In this document: positions 44,107 to 53,424 of the stretch, in pieces
How positions within the stretch are numbered: position 1 is the stretch's first letter
Layout: the number at the start of each line of letters is the position of its first letter
NCBI RefSeq assembly: GCF_028622115.1
Contig: NZ_CP097263.1
Span: forward strand, 9,187,501 to 9,251,500
Direction of reading: 5' to 3'
From: Kutzneria chonburiensis
Lineage (GTDB): Bacteria > Actinomycetota > Actinomycetes > Mycobacteriales > Pseudonocardiaceae
Length of the DNA: 64,000 nt
Position numbers and translations under genes: made by a program
Notes under the pieces: generated by a model
The model's database searches: none
The model's input: the letters and a program-made list of their open reading frames with translations, nothing else
What the model was told of the DNA's origin: nothing

Positions 44107-45208
44107 CCGACGAAGGTCAGAAACGGCACCCGCATCTCGGCAGGTGTCAGCGAACCGTGCACGCCGACGAGCGCGGACTCCATCTTTTCCTTGTCCGAGC
44201 GGATGATGCCGATGTCGTCCAGTGCGACCGCGAGCACGTCGCCGATCCGCGGCCGCACGCGGTCGGCGACCGGGCCGAACCAGTACTCGTCGATCGCCTG
44301 CTCCTGGCTGACGACGATTGCCTTGTCGCCCAGCATGTCCTGCCACCTCGCCCGTACGTCCGGCGCGGCACCCGGCTCGGTGTAGACGTGTCGGGCCCGG
44401 GGCTCGCCGCCGAGCAGGCGAACTCCTTCCCGTAGCGGGGTTCGGTGTCGAAGTCCACTGTGGACTTCATCTCGACCATGCCGTGGTCGGCCGTCACGGC
44501 CAGCAGCGCACCCGGCGGCAGCGCGTCGACCACGGTGGCGATCAGCCGGTCGATGTGGTTGAGCTGCCAGCGCCAGGCGTCCGAGCCCGGGCCGTAGAGG
44601 TGACCCATCGTGTCCAGATCCCCGTGGTACGCATAGCAGAACCCGCTGCGGTTGGCCGCGATCTTGGAGCTCAGGTCGCCCAGCGCGAACACCGGCTCGA
44701 ACACGCCGCCGCGCAGCACGCTCCGCGTCAGGCCCGAGCCGCGTTGCAGCATCGGCGCCGCGATCGTCACGTCAACGCCCGCACGCTCGAACGCCGTCGG
44801 CAGCGGCTGAATCTCCTCCGGCACCAGCGTTTCCCGCGCATCCACGCCGTCGACCCGCCACGGCAACGCGTACAGCAGCTCCGGCGCAGCGAAGCTGTAG
44901 CCCACGATCCCGTGCTGGCCCGAGGGCAGCCCGGTGCCGAACGTGGACACGCTGGTCGCCGTCGTGCTCGGGAATCCCGCCGTCACCGGCTCCGTGCCGA
45001 TCGCGTGCCGGGCCAGGAACGGGGCCTCGTCGGCATGGGCGTGCAGCAGATCCCAGCCCAGGCCGTCGATCACCAGCAGGCAGGCCGCCGACACCCGCTC
45101 GACGCCCAGCACGTTGTCAAAGCCCGCCGCACCGAGCGCCGCGAGCAGCGACGGCGTCACCTCGCACAGCGAGCGTTCACCGTAACGCGGCAGGATCATG
45201 TCGACCAC
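44103..45208 (-). pseudogene. Alkaline phosphatase/nucleotide pyrophosphatase-family gene, frameshifted
   Basis: The first 260 or so codons encode a normal phosphodiesterase/alkaline phosphatase-superfamily protein: LLVIDGLGWDLL, GFPSTTATSVSTFGTGLPSGQHGIVGY (Thr nucleophile region), YAYHGDLDTMGHLYGPGSDAW and VTADHGMVEM. After DFDTEP the correct reading (LREGVRLLGGEPRARHVY... to FLTFVG) continues in another frame. One missing base in or near the CCCC run at 44437-44440 accounts for it. The gene normally would be about 370 codons ending at 44103. It could be a sequencing error or a true break. The start overlaps the upstream MFS gene by 32 bp. Confidence 0.8.
44450..44468. repeat. Perfect 19-bp palindrome in the phosphatase gene
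   Basis: GAAGTCCACTGTGGACTTC is a perfect palindrome with 9-bp arms around one T. It lies in codons for EMKSTVDFD and only about 10 bases from the frameshift. Its core matches the palindrome at 41865-41875. Confidence 0.6.
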
Positions 45209-46319
45209 GCAGGCAGACTAACGCAGCCGCGGCGATCAGCTGGGTACTTCCCGCCAGGGCAAAGGCGATCGTGGACCCATTGTGGTACACGGGAAGCCAC
45301 GCTGCCGGGGCCAGGGCGCTGCCGGCGAAGCGGAAGCCGGAGACGACCGACACCGCGCCGGCGCGGTTGCCGGGGACGGCGCTCATGGTCAGGTTCTGGA
45401 GCGACACCGTGAGCATCGCGGACGCGGCGCCGGCGACGGTCCAACACACGGCCAGCGACCACAGGGCACCGGTGAGGCCGATTGCGGCGATCAGACCGGC
45501 GCCGGTGATCGCGCCGATCACGCCGACGGTCCTGGCGCCGACGCGGTCGCAGACCATGCCCCAGACGGGGCCCAAGACCAGGCCGGCGAGGCCGAAGCCG
45601 ACCAGTGAGACGCCGGCCATTTCCGGCGATGCGCCGAGGAAGTCGTGGGCGTACAACGCGACCAGGAAGGGCAGCCCGGCGCCGCCCAGGAATGAGGCGA
45701 CGGCGCTCGTGGACAGCAAACCCATGCGCACGCTCAGCAGCGGCCGCCACGGTGGTGCCGATGTGCCGGGTCGTGGCTCGCCCAGCGGAGGGACGAAGGC
45801 CAGGGCCACTGATACCACCGCGACCACGGCGAAACCCAGTCGCCAGTCGATGCCGGCGGCGAGGCCACCGATGAGCGGCGAGAACGACTGGCCGCCGGAC
45901 ATACAGCTGGCGTACAGGCCGACGGCGCGTCCGAGTCGCTCCCGCGGCACGAGGTCACCGAGGCTGGCGAGCAACAACGGCGAGGTGAATGCGTTGGCCG
46001 CGCCCAGGACCGCCCGCCCGGCGAGGAAGATCTCCAGGTTCGGCGCGACCATGCAGCCCAGCGACGCCACCACGAACACCAGGTACGCCGCCCGGACGGT
46101 CCGGCGAACGCCCCAGCGCTCGCCCAACGTCCCCGACACGAGTTGCAGCAGCGCGAACGGGATGAAGTACACCGTCACGGACCCGGCGGCGTCGGTCACG
46201 GAGGTGTGCAGCGACTGGCTCAACTCGGGCAGCATCGGCGCGACCAGCCCGCCGGCCAGCGGTCCGATGGTCGCGCCGGCATAGACCGCCACGAGCCGAA
46301 TCCTGCTCACGTCCGCCAT
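45177..46319 (-). CDS. MFS transporter
   Basis: 380 residues with about twelve membrane helices. Conserved MFS loop GERWGVRRTVRAAYLVF (motif A-like) follows helix 2 and a second DRVGARTVG lies between helices 8 and 9. The start IRLVAVYAGATIGPLAGGLVAPMLPELSQSL is exporter-like. It is 63 bp downstream of the LacI gene and overlaps the frameshifted phosphatase gene by 32 bp, so the three may form one unit. LacI control of a transporter would be conventional. Substrate unknown. Confidence 0.85.
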   Translation of the reverse strand: MADVSRIRLVAVYAGATIGPLAGGLVAPMLPELSQSLHTSVTDAAGSVTVYFIPFALLQLVSGTLGERWGVRRTVRAAYLVFVVASLGCMVAPNLEIFLAGRAVLGAANAFTSPLLLASLGDLVPRERLGRAVGLYASCMSGGQSFSPLIGGLAAGIDWRLGFAVVAVVSVALAFVPPLGEPRPGTSAPPWRPLLSVRMGLLSTSAVASFLGGAGLPFLVALYAHDFLGASPEMAGVSLVGFGLAGLVLGPVWGMVCDRVGARTVGVIGAITGAGLIAAIGLTGALWSLAVCWTVAGAASAMLTVSLQNLTMSAVPGNRAGAVSVVSGFRFAGSALAPAAWLPVYHNGSTIAFALAGSTQLIAAAALVCLRGRHDPAALR

Positions 46320-46382
46320 GCCCTGATCTTGCCGCGTCCAGGGATGGGATCAACGGGCCGATCGGAGGCCAAATGGGATTGA

Positions 46383-47396
46383 TCAGATGTGCACGACGGC
46401 CGGTGCGGTGCTCTGACGCACGGTCAACCGCGGCGGCAGCAGGTGCACCTCGGGCTCCGGCGGGCCGGCAAGTTGACGGATCGTCATGCGCACGGCGAGA
46501 TCGCCTACTTCCGGCGCGGGTATGGCCACATTGGTCACGGCGACGGCGCCGCTGTCGGCCATGGTGTCCGGGCAGACGGCGACAACCGAGATGTCCTCCG
46601 GCACACGGAGACCACGGCTGGCCAAGCCGCTGAGGACGTCCGACAACACGGCCTCGTTGTGCACGACCAGGCCGGTGACGGGACGCTGTGCGGCGAAAAC
46701 CTGGTCGAGGCAGGCCATCGCGGCGTCGTAGGAAGGGCCGCACGGATGGACGGTGGCCTGCACGCCACGATCGGCGGCGGCGTTGTCGAAGCCGCGGCGG
46801 AAACGGCCGGCGAAGCTGGTGCCGCGGCGGTAGACCTCGGGCGACGGGCCGATCAGCGCGATGTCCCGGTGGCCGAGGTCGGCCAGATGCCGCACGCAGG
46901 TCGCGCCGGCGGCGGTGAAGTCGAGATCGACGCAGCTCAGGCCCTTGTGCTGGTCCGGAAGCCCGATCAACACGGCCGGCCGGTCCAGCGCGGACAGCAT
47001 CGGGATGCGGCCGTCCACGGACTCGATGTCCATCACGATCAGGGCGTCGGCGATGGACGAGGACGCCACACGACGTAACTCGGCCGGACCGTCGTCCTTG
47101 GTGAGTAACAAGAGGTCGAGCCCGTGCTCACGGGCCGAGGTGACGACCGACGACACGAACTGCATGATCACCGAGAGGTTGAGGTCCTGCCTCAGCGGCA
47201 CGGCCAGCGCGAGCACGTTCGTGCGGCTGCTGGCCAGCGCCCTGGCACCGGCGTTGGGGTGGTAGCCCAGGTCGCGGATGCACTGCTCGACCCGCTGCCG
47301 GGTGCCCGGCGAGATGCGTCTCTTGCCGCTGATCACGTACGACACCGTGCTCGGTGCGACGCCGGCCGCCCGCGCGACGTCCACGATGCTCACCAC
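46383..47396 (-). CDS. LacI-family transcriptional regulator
   Basis: 337 residues. The N-terminal HTH and hinge are canonical: SIVDVARAAGVAPSTVSYVISGKRRISPGTR and ALASSRTNVLALAVP (given in part). A periplasmic-binding-protein-like core follows (SVVTSAREHGLDLLLLT, DALIVMDIE, GHRDIALIGP, TGLVVHNEAVLSDVLSGL). It should bind a sugar or sugar-like ligand and repress nearby genes. It stands 15 bp after the 338-residue unknown gene, at the end of the dehydrogenase-PTPS operon, and before the MFS gene. Either flank could be its target; no clear operator was found. Confidence 0.9.
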   Translation of the reverse strand: MVSIVDVARAAGVAPSTVSYVISGKRRISPGTRQRVEQCIRDLGYHPNAGARALASSRTNVLALAVPLRQDLNLSVIMQFVSSVVTSAREHGLDLLLLTKDDGPAELRRVASSSIADALIVMDIESVDGRIPMLSALDRPAVLIGLPDQHKGLSCVDLDFTAAGATCVRHLADLGHRDIALIGPSPEVYRRGTSFAGRFRRGFDNAAADRGVQATVHPCGPSYDAAMACLDQVFAAQRPVTGLVVHNEAVLSDVLSGLASRGLRVPEDISVVAVCPDTMADSGAVAVTNVAIPAPEVGDLAVRMTIRQLAGPPEPEVHLLPPRLTVRQSTAPAVVHI

Positions 47397-47411
47397 GGCG
47401 GCCCTCCACGA

Positions 47412-48428
47412 CTACAGGATGCGGTCTCGTCCCTCAACCGCCATTCTCCTCATCCTGGCGCGAAATGTGTCATAAATCTGATCAGACGACGCGTTGGTGT
47501 CGTGTTCGCTGTACAGCAGCCAGCAGTGGTTGATGCCGATCAGCAGCCGCTCCAGCAGCTTCCGGGCCGACATGCCCTCCTTCACCAGCGAGATCACGAT
47601 GTCCCGCGGCAGCTCGCCGCCGGCCAGCCGGCTGAAGACCAGCACCGCGAGGTCGCCGGTCAGGTCGCCCTGGGGCACCGGCCGGAAGGCGTCGGACAGC
47701 TCGCCGTTCGAATCACGCCGCATGGTCATGATCGCCGCGTCCAGCCAGTGCACCGCCGCCACCGCGGCCGAGGTCGCGTCGATCTTGGTGTACAGCTCGG
47801 GCGGCCCGATCGGGTCCTTCTCGAAGTACGCGTGGGCCGCGGCGACCTGGTTCGGCTGCGGATCCGACCGGGTCAGCACCACCGCCTGGTTGGCCCGGCC
47901 GGTCAGGTCGCCCAGCGCCGCCTTGCGCAGCGCGTCGATCTCCGCCTCGACATCGGCCACGGCCTGCTGGGTGACGTCGAAATCGGCGATCCGGTGCAAC
48001 GTCCGGCCGACCATGTGGCCGGCTTCCAGCACGTCGCTGTCACAGACCCGCATGTGGTTGCCGACCGGCAGGTGCGGCTCGCGCATGGCCCCGGTGACCA
48101 GGTCGACGGCCAGCTGGTTGCGGGCCCGGCTGAGCGCCTCGTCCGGCTGGTCGACGGCCTCGGTCAGCGGATGGGTGTAGGTGCGCCACAGATGCTCGGA
48201 CAGCAGGGTCAGCTCGTAGGCCAGCTGTAGGCCGTGCTCGGGACCGGGCAGATCGTCGCCGAACGCCACGACGGTCTCCGCGACGTTGCCGATGCCGACG
48301 CTCCACACCGCCAGCAGGACGTTTCGGGTCCGGTCGTAGGCGTACTCGGTCACCGGCACAGGATCGCAGATCAACTTGTGAACCGCCGCCACCTCGGTCC
48401 ACCTGTTCGTGAGATCTGCACTGCCCAC
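47412..48428 (-). CDS. Unknown 338-residue protein of the PTPS operon
   Basis: GTG 48428 directly follows the stop of the flippase-like gene, so translation is coupled. The protein is soluble and largely helical (TRNVLLAVWSVGIGNVAETVVAF, LQLAYELTLLSEHLWRTYTHPL, ADVEAEIDALRKAALGDLTG). No signal peptide, membrane segment or motif I recognise; Cys, His and Asp residues are scattered without a pattern that suggests a metal site. Its place in a biosynthetic-type operon is the only hint. A regulator gene follows 15 bp downstream. Confidence 0.7.
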   Translation of the reverse strand: MGSADLTNRWTEVAAVHKLICDPVPVTEYAYDRTRNVLLAVWSVGIGNVAETVVAFGDDLPGPEHGLQLAYELTLLSEHLWRTYTHPLTEAVDQPDEALSRARNQLAVDLVTGAMREPHLPVGNHMRVCDSDVLEAGHMVGRTLHRIADFDVTQQAVADVEAEIDALRKAALGDLTGRANQAVVLTRSDPQPNQVAAAHAYFEKDPIGPPELYTKIDATSAAVAAVHWLDAAIMTMRRDSNGELSDAFRPVPQGDLTGDLAVLVFSRLAGGELPRDIVISLVKEGMSARKLLERLLIGINHCWLLYSEHDTNASSDQIYDTFRARMRRMAVEGRDRIL

Positions 48429-49442
48429 TCAGGCGGCCTGCGGCTGCACCTTCCGGCGAACCATCGGCTCGGCCCGCACCGTGACCGGCTCCGGGACCCG
48501 TTCCAGCGGGGCCGGGGCGATCGGCCGATGCACGCGCCGCAGCACGAGCACGGCGGCGCCGGGCAGCGCGGAGATCAACGTCAGCACGCCGTAGACCACG
48601 GCGGTGGTGACACCCTGCGTGGCGCCGAGCCCGGCAGCGGCGAACGCCAGCGCGGCGACGCCCTCGCGCGGACCCCAGCCGCCCACGTTCAGCGGCAGGC
48701 CCATGGCGATCAGGGCCAGCACCAGCAGCGGCAGCAGCTGGCCGACCGACGCGGTCGAGCCGGCCGACCGCGCGGCGACGATGAACAGCGACAGGTGCCC
48801 GGCCAGCGTGGCCGCCGACAGCAGCACGACGGCCGGCCACGAGCGGCTGCTCAGCAGGCTGCGGCGGATGTCGACCAGCGTGCGGGCCAGCGCCTCGCGC
48901 CAGCGGGGCAGACGGGAGGACGTGGCCAGCACGACGACCGCCGCGATGACGGCCAGCACGCCGAGCGCGATCGCCGCCTGCGGCGGCACGAGGTCCCCGA
49001 TGACCTGGCCGATCAGCGTCGGATCGGTCAGCAGCACGCCGACACCGACGGCAAGGATGGCCAGCTGCCCGCCGGTCCGCTCCAGCACGACGGCCCGCAC
49101 GCCCCGGCCGACGTCACCGGTGTCGTGACCGTTCTGCACGGCCCGGTGCACGTCACCCAGCACGCCGCCGGGCAGCACCGCGTTGATGAACAGCGCCCGG
49201 TAGTAGTCGGCCACAGCGGTGCGCAGCGACAGCTTCAGCCCGAGGCGGTCGGCGACGATGCACCAGCGCCACGCGCTGAACAGCGTGGTCAGGAAGCCGA
49301 TGCCGAGCGCGGCGGCGATACCCAGGAGGTTGATCTCACGCAGGCCGTCCACGAAGGCGCCGGTGCCCAGCCGCCAGAACAGGATGCCGATGATGGCCGC
49401 CCCGGCGACGATCTTCAGCCACGGCCAGATCGCCCGCATCAT
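48429..49442 (-). CDS. YbhN/LPG-synthase TM-domain flippase-family membrane protein
   Basis: 337 residues; ATG 49442 overlaps the stop of the methyltransferase gene (ATGA). About eight membrane helices with the family marks IAAALGIGFLTTLFSAWRWCIVADRLGL, YYRALFINAVLPGGVLGDVHRAVQ, VVLERTGGQ and GLPLNVGGWGPREG. This is the lysylphosphatidylglycerol synthase TM region family (PF03706, UPF0104/AglD type), without an aminoacyltransferase domain. Members are thought to move or handle lipid-linked head groups. With a glycosyltransferase and a CDP-alcohol transferase nearby, a lipid product is likely. Confidence 0.82.
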   Translation of the reverse strand: MMRAIWPWLKIVAGAAIIGILFWRLGTGAFVDGLREINLLGIAAALGIGFLTTLFSAWRWCIVADRLGLKLSLRTAVADYYRALFINAVLPGGVLGDVHRAVQNGHDTGDVGRGVRAVVLERTGGQLAILAVGVGVLLTDPTLIGQVIGDLVPPQAAIALGVLAVIAAVVVLATSSRLPRWREALARTLVDIRRSLLSSRSWPAVVLLSAATLAGHLSLFIVAARSAGSTASVGQLLPLLVLALIAMGLPLNVGGWGPREGVAALAFAAAGLGATQGVTTAVVYGVLTLISALPGAAVLVLRRVHRPIAPAPLERVPEPVTVRAEPMVRRKVQPQAA

Positions 49443-50284
49443 GCCGGCACCGCCAAGACGTCCACGTGCCCGACCGTGCCGCTCAGCCGACCCGCGTCGA
49501 CGGCGTCCAGCCGCTGGCGCAGGTAGCTCGCGGCCTCGGCGGCCAGCTCCGGGCGCTGCTCGACGGCCGCGCCGACCCAGCCACGCAGCCACTCGACGGT
49601 CAGCTCGGGGTTCGCGGCCCCCAGCTGCCACGGGCTCTGGGCCACCCGCACGTCGACGCCGAACTTGCGGAACGACTCGACGACCGCGGCCGGGGCGTCC
49701 GGGCCGAGCAGCCGTCGACCGTCCTGGACGCGGCGCTGGTGCTCGTTGAACGCCGCGGTGATCTCGGCGTCGAGCGGGTCGGCGGGGGACAGCTCGACCT
49801 CGCCGAGCACCGAAAGCGTGAACAGCGCGGGCACACCGGCGCCGGCACAGGCGGCGGCGAGCCGGTCGACTTCCTCGGTGGTGAGGATGTCGAGCAGCGC
49901 GGATGCGGTCACCAGCGAGGTGCCGGCGAGGTCCTCGGCGGTGACGCCGCCGAGGTCGCCCAGCCGGGTCTCGACCGTGACAGGAGCGGTAGAGGGCACA
50001 TCCATATACACGTGCCCCAGCAGATCTGGTTCACGGTCCTGCATGATCCAGTGCTGCGGATTCGGCAGCAGCGGGCTCAGCCAGCGGCCCAGCGAGCCGG
50101 TTCCGCAGCCCAGATCGCGGATGACGAGCCGGTCCCGGCCGGCGAACAGCCGCACCAGCCGGTCGACCAGCTCACCGGAGCGGGCGGCGGCGTCCACCGG
50201 CTCCCGCAGCGTCAGCCACTCGGGGGTGAACTCCGCGTCGCCTGCGTCAACACTGCGGCCAGTCGGTTCGTCGTGTGCTCCCAC
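49439..50284 (-). CDS. SAM-dependent methyltransferase (class I)
   Basis: 281 residues. The SAM motif VIRDLGCGTGSLGRWLSPLLP and acidic residues near QHWIMQDREPDLL and VTASALLDILT mark a Rossmann methyltransferase. The C-terminus (NPELTVEWLRGWVGAAVEQRPEL) is of a kind seen in small-molecule methylases. The ATG lies 73 bases inside the upstream glycosyltransferase gene, an unusually long overlap; no better later start was found. It would methylate the pathway's product, or handle an intermediate of it. Confidence 0.82.
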   Translation of the reverse strand: MGAHDEPTGRSVDAGDAEFTPEWLTLREPVDAAARSGELVDRLVRLFAGRDRLVIRDLGCGTGSLGRWLSPLLPNPQHWIMQDREPDLLGHVYMDVPSTAPVTVETRLGDLGGVTAEDLAGTSLVTASALLDILTTEEVDRLAAACAGAGVPALFTLSVLGEVELSPADPLDAEITAAFNEHQRRVQDGRRLLGPDAPAAVVESFRKFGVDVRVAQSPWQLGAANPELTVEWLRGWVGAAVEQRPELAAEAASYLRQRLDAVDAGRLSGTVGHVDVLAVPA

Positions 50285-51270
50285 CCGTGCAGCATGTCAC
50301 GCCGGTCCCGAGCCGCCTTCCGGAGTCGTTCCCGCAGGTCAGCATCCGTGAGCCAGTTCCGGAGCGCGGTCGCGAGCCCGGTCGCGGGGACGAGCAGCCC
50401 GGGCACGCCGCCGTCCGGCGCCCGGCCGACGGTCTGCGGCAGCGGGTCGACATCGGTGGTCAGCACGGGGATACCGCGGGCGAGTGCCTCGGTCACGACC
50501 ATGCCGTAGGTCTCGGCGCGGGACGCGAGCACGAACAGGTCGGCGGCGTCGTAGCGCTGTTCCAGAGCCGGGCCGTGCAGCGGGCCCACGAACTCGATTC
50601 TGGAGTCGTTTTGAAATTGGCTCAAGTGAGCCGGCGCCTGTTCCAGTGCGCCGACACACACCAGGCGCCAGTCCAGGTCGTTGATCGTGGACAGCGCATC
50701 GATCAGCAGGTCGTGGCCCTTGCGCGGGGTCACCGACGCGACGCAGAGCAGCTGCGAGGCGCCGTCCGTGCCCCGGGCCAGCGGTGAACTGTCGACACCG
50801 GGATCGGCGCTGTGAACTAGGTTCACCGACAGGTTATGGTGTGAAGCCAGTTCACTGGCGGCCCAGGGGCTGGTGGCGACGACCGCGTGTGCGGAATGCA
50901 GGACTTTTCGTTCGCGGCGGTCGAGTTCATCGCGGACGTCGTTTGCAAGACCGGTCTCGGCCGCCAATCTGAGGTGGACCAGCACGACGACCCGCAACCG
51001 ACGAGCAGCCGGCACGACTATCTCTGGAATGCCACACGCGACCAAACCGTCAAAAAGCACCAGTTCGCCGGAGTCGAGGTGGTCGAGCGCCGTCCGCAAC
51101 TCTGCCAGCGCCGCCGCGTCAGGACGCGGCCAGTCGCCGCCGGCCAGGATCTCGTGCACATCCCAGCCCAGCGACGACAGGCCGGCGCTGACCCGCCGGT
51201 CGTAGACATTGCCGCCGCTGGGCGCGGCGAGGTCGGCGATCCCGGCCGGCCAGACCAGGTGAACCCTCAC
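50212..51270 (-). CDS. Glycosyltransferase, family 4 type
   Basis: 352 residues from GTG 51270, overlapping the PTPS stop (GTGA). The GT-B fold with GT4 features is visible: donor-site [57 protein letters not shown], and the E-x7-E motif region [22 protein letters not shown]. It uses a nucleotide sugar to glycosylate an acceptor at the cytosolic face. In this operon the acceptor may be a lipid or a pterin-like compound; this is inference. Confidence 0.88.
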   Translation of the reverse strand: MRVHLVWPAGIADLAAPSGGNVYDRRVSAGLSSLGWDVHEILAGGDWPRPDAAALAELRTALDHLDSGELVLFDGLVACGIPEIVVPAARRLRVVVLVHLRLAAETGLANDVRDELDRRERKVLHSAHAVVATSPWAASELASHHNLSVNLVHSADPGVDSSPLARGTDGASQLLCVASVTPRKGHDLLIDALSTINDLDWRLVCVGALEQAPAHLSQFQNDSRIEFVGPLHGPALEQRYDAADLFVLASRAETYGMVVTEALARGIPVLTTDVDPLPQTVGRAPDGGVPGLLVPATGLATALRNWLTDADLRERLRKAARDRRDMLHGWEHTTNRLAAVLTQATRSSPPSG

Positions 51271-51671
51271 AGGGACCGTTCGTAGCTGGCCCAGGCGTTG
51301 TGCGACTCGTGCAGCGTGACCGCGATGCCGGACAGCCCGCCGGCCGAAGGCCCGAGCGCGCCGGCCTTGGTCCGCTCGGCCAGCCGGTCGGCGATGACCT
51401 TGGCCAGGAACTCGGTCGAGGTGTTGATGCCGGCGAAGTCCGGCTCCTCGTCCAGATTGCGGTAGTTCAGCTCGCCGAGTAGCTCGCCCAGCTGCTGGCT
51501 CGCCAGGCCGATGTCCACCACGATGTTGTCGTCGTCCAGCTCGGCCCGCTTGAAGGTCGCGTCGACCACGAACGTCGCCCCGTGCAGGCGCTGGGCCGGC
51601 CCGAACACCTCGCCCTTGAAACTGTGCGCGACCATGATGTGGTCGCGGACGGTGATGCTGAACAAGGTCAT
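51267..51671 (-). CDS. 6-pyruvoyl-tetrahydropterin synthase/QueD-family protein
   Basis: 134 residues from ATG 51671, overlapping the stop of the dehydrogenase gene (ATGA). It has the T-fold with zinc His residues in [25 protein letters not shown], and the catalytic region [25 protein letters not shown] and [14 protein letters not shown]. The HxxxxxxH spacing and Glu are typical of PTPS/QueD, which act on dihydroneopterin triphosphate. Cys of the classical catalytic triad is not seen in the expected place, so the reaction may differ. No queuosine genes are adjacent, so this copy probably belongs to a specialised pathway. Confidence 0.82.
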   Translation of the reverse strand: MTLFSITVRDHIMVAHSFKGEVFGPAQRLHGATFVVDATFKRAELDDDNIVVDIGLASQQLGELLGELNYRNLDEEPDFAGINTSTEFLAKVIADRLAERTKAGALGPSAGGLSGIAVTLHESHNAWASYERSL

Positions 51672-52651
51672 CCTCCTGACGGGTAAACGATGCGGTGACA
51701 CAGCGCCGGCAGCCGGCCGTCGGCCAGCCGCGGCATGACCGACGGCAGGTCGGCGAACTCGCTCGAGCCGGTGATGAGGGCGTCGAAGACCGGATCGGCC
51801 AGCAGGTCCAGCGACAGCGCGAGACGGCTGGCGAAGGTGTGCCGGCCGCGGCGGGCCGCCGGGATGGTGCCGACCTGGCTGCTGCGCACGACCAGCCGCC
51901 GGGAGTGGAAGAACTCGCCGAGCGGCACGCTGACCTGCTTGTCGCCGTACCAGGACAGCTCGACGACGGTGCCCTCCGGCGTGAGCAGCTCCAGCGCCCG
52001 GGTCAGGCCGGCCGGGGTGGCGCTGGCGTGCACGACGAGGTCGCAGCCGTCGGCCGCCTCCTCCGGCGTCACGAACTCCACGCCCAGCGCCGAGGCCACC
52101 GCCGCCCGCGATTTGTCGACATCGACCAGCTGCACCCGTACGCCGGGGAACTTGGCCAGCACCGCGGCGACCGAGCTGCCGACCATGCCGGCGCCGATGA
52201 CCGCGATCCGGTCGCCGAGCAGGGGAGCGGCGTCCCACACCGCGTTGACCGCCGTCTCCACTGTGCCGGCCAGCACCGCGCGCTCGGCCGGCACCGAATC
52301 CGGCACGACGGTCACCGCCGTGGCCGGCACGACGTACCGTGTCTGGTGGGGATAGAGGCTGAACACGGTCCGCCCGACCAGGCCCGGTTCGCCCGCCTCG
52401 ACCACACCGACGTTGAGGTAGCCGTATTTCACCGGGGCGGGGAACTCGCCCTCCTGGAACGGGGCCCGCATCAGGTCGTGCTGGTTTGCCGGCACGGCGC
52501 CGTGGAACACCAGGGTCTCGGTGCCCCGGCTCACCCCGGAGAAGAGCGTTCTGACCAGCACCTCGCCGGGGCCGGGTGGGGTCAGCCGCACCGGGCGGAG
52601 CTCGCCTTCGCCCGGACGTAGCAGCCAGAACGCGTGTGCGGTCAGGTCCAT
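51668..52651 (-). CDS. Medium-chain (zinc-type) dehydrogenase
   Basis: 327 residues from ATG 52651. It belongs to the MDR superfamily: GroES-like N-terminal part ([25 protein letters not shown]) and a nucleotide-binding domain with [20 protein letters not shown]. The usual Cys/His zinc ligands near the N-terminus are reduced or missing, as in a subgroup that acts on sugar-like or bile-type substrates. It is the first gene of the operon and diverges from the CDP-alcohol transferase 40 bp away. It probably reduces or oxidises a sugar or pterin side-chain intermediate. Confidence 0.85.
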   Translation of the reverse strand: MDLTAHAFWLLRPGEGELRPVRLTPPGPGEVLVRTLFSGVSRGTETLVFHGAVPANQHDLMRAPFQEGEFPAPVKYGYLNVGVVEAGEPGLVGRTVFSLYPHQTRYVVPATAVTVVPDSVPAERAVLAGTVETAVNAVWDAAPLLGDRIAVIGAGMVGSSVAAVLAKFPGVRVQLVDVDKSRAAVASALGVEFVTPEEAADGCDLVVHASATPAGLTRALELLTPEGTVVELSWYGDKQVSVPLGEFFHSRRLVVRSSQVGTIPAARRGRHTFASRLALSLDLLADPVFDALITGSSEFADLPSVMPRLADGRLPALCHRIVYPSGG

Positions 52652-52691
52652 TTGAACCCTTCTATCACAGCGGACGTGTTCTGACCGAGGC

Positions 52692-53420
52692 GTGAGGACG
52701 TGGAGGCGCGCGGTGACCACTCATATTCGGCACGTATCGACAGCGACACCCGGCGTGGTCGCTGGGCTCGGCGCGCAGGTGCTGCTGCTGACCCTGCTCT
52801 GGGCGGCGTTGCGGATCGGACCGAGCGCGCTGGCCGCCGGGTCCGCCTGCGCGGTGGTGACGTGCGCAACCCTCGGTTATGCCCTGCACCGATCGCGGGC
52901 CAGGACGTTCGGTCAGGCCAACTGGGTCACGCTGTTCCGGGCCACTTTGGTCGGTGGGGTCACCGCGCTGGTGGCCGACGGCCTCATGCACGGTCCGGCG
53001 ACGGCCGCCATCGTGGCGCTGTCCGTGGTGGCGTTGATCCTCGACGGCGTCGACGGGCAGGTGGCCCGGCGGACCGGGACCGCCACCGCGGTCGGGGCGC
53101 GGTTCGACATGGAGGTCGACGCCTTCCTGATCCTGGTGCTCAGTGTGTTCGTCGCCGCGTCGCTCGGGCCGTGGGTGCTGATCATCGGCGGGATGCGGTA
53201 CGCCTTCGTCGCCGCCAGTTGGGTCGCGCCGTGGCTGAAGGGCGCGCTGCCGCCCAGCTTCGCCCGCAAGACCGTCGCCGCCGCGCAGGGCGTGCTGCTC
53301 GTGGTCGCCGCTTCCGGTCTGCTGCCGGTCGTCGCTTCCCTTGCCGTGGTGGGGATCGCGCTGGCGTCGCTGGTGTGGTCGTTCGGCCGGGACGTCATCT
53401 GGTTGTGGCGCAACCGGTAG
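52692..53420 (+). CDS. CDP-alcohol phosphatidyltransferase-family membrane protein
   Basis: 242 residues, ATG 52692. The catalytic signature D-x2-DG-x2-AR-x8-G-x3-D-x3-D is complete in LDGVDGQVARRTGTATAV / GARFDMEVD. About six membrane helices surround it. Such enzymes transfer a phospho-alcohol from a CDP-linked donor to another alcohol, as in phospholipid and inositol-lipid synthesis. Being divergent by 40 bp from the dehydrogenase-PTPS operon, it likely shares regulation and supplies the lipid-linked step. Confidence 0.88.
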   Translation: MRTWRRAVTTHIRHVSTATPGVVAGLGAQVLLLTLLWAALRIGPSALAAGSACAVVTCATLGYALHRSRARTFGQANWVTLFRATLVGGVTALVADGLMHGPATAAIVALSVVALILDGVDGQVARRTGTATAVGARFDMEVDAFLILVLSVFVAASLGPWVLIIGGMRYAFVAASWVAPWLKGALPPSFARKTVAAAQGVLLVVAASGLLPVVASLAVVGIALASLVWSFGRDVIWLWRNR

Positions 53421-53424
53421 GCCG

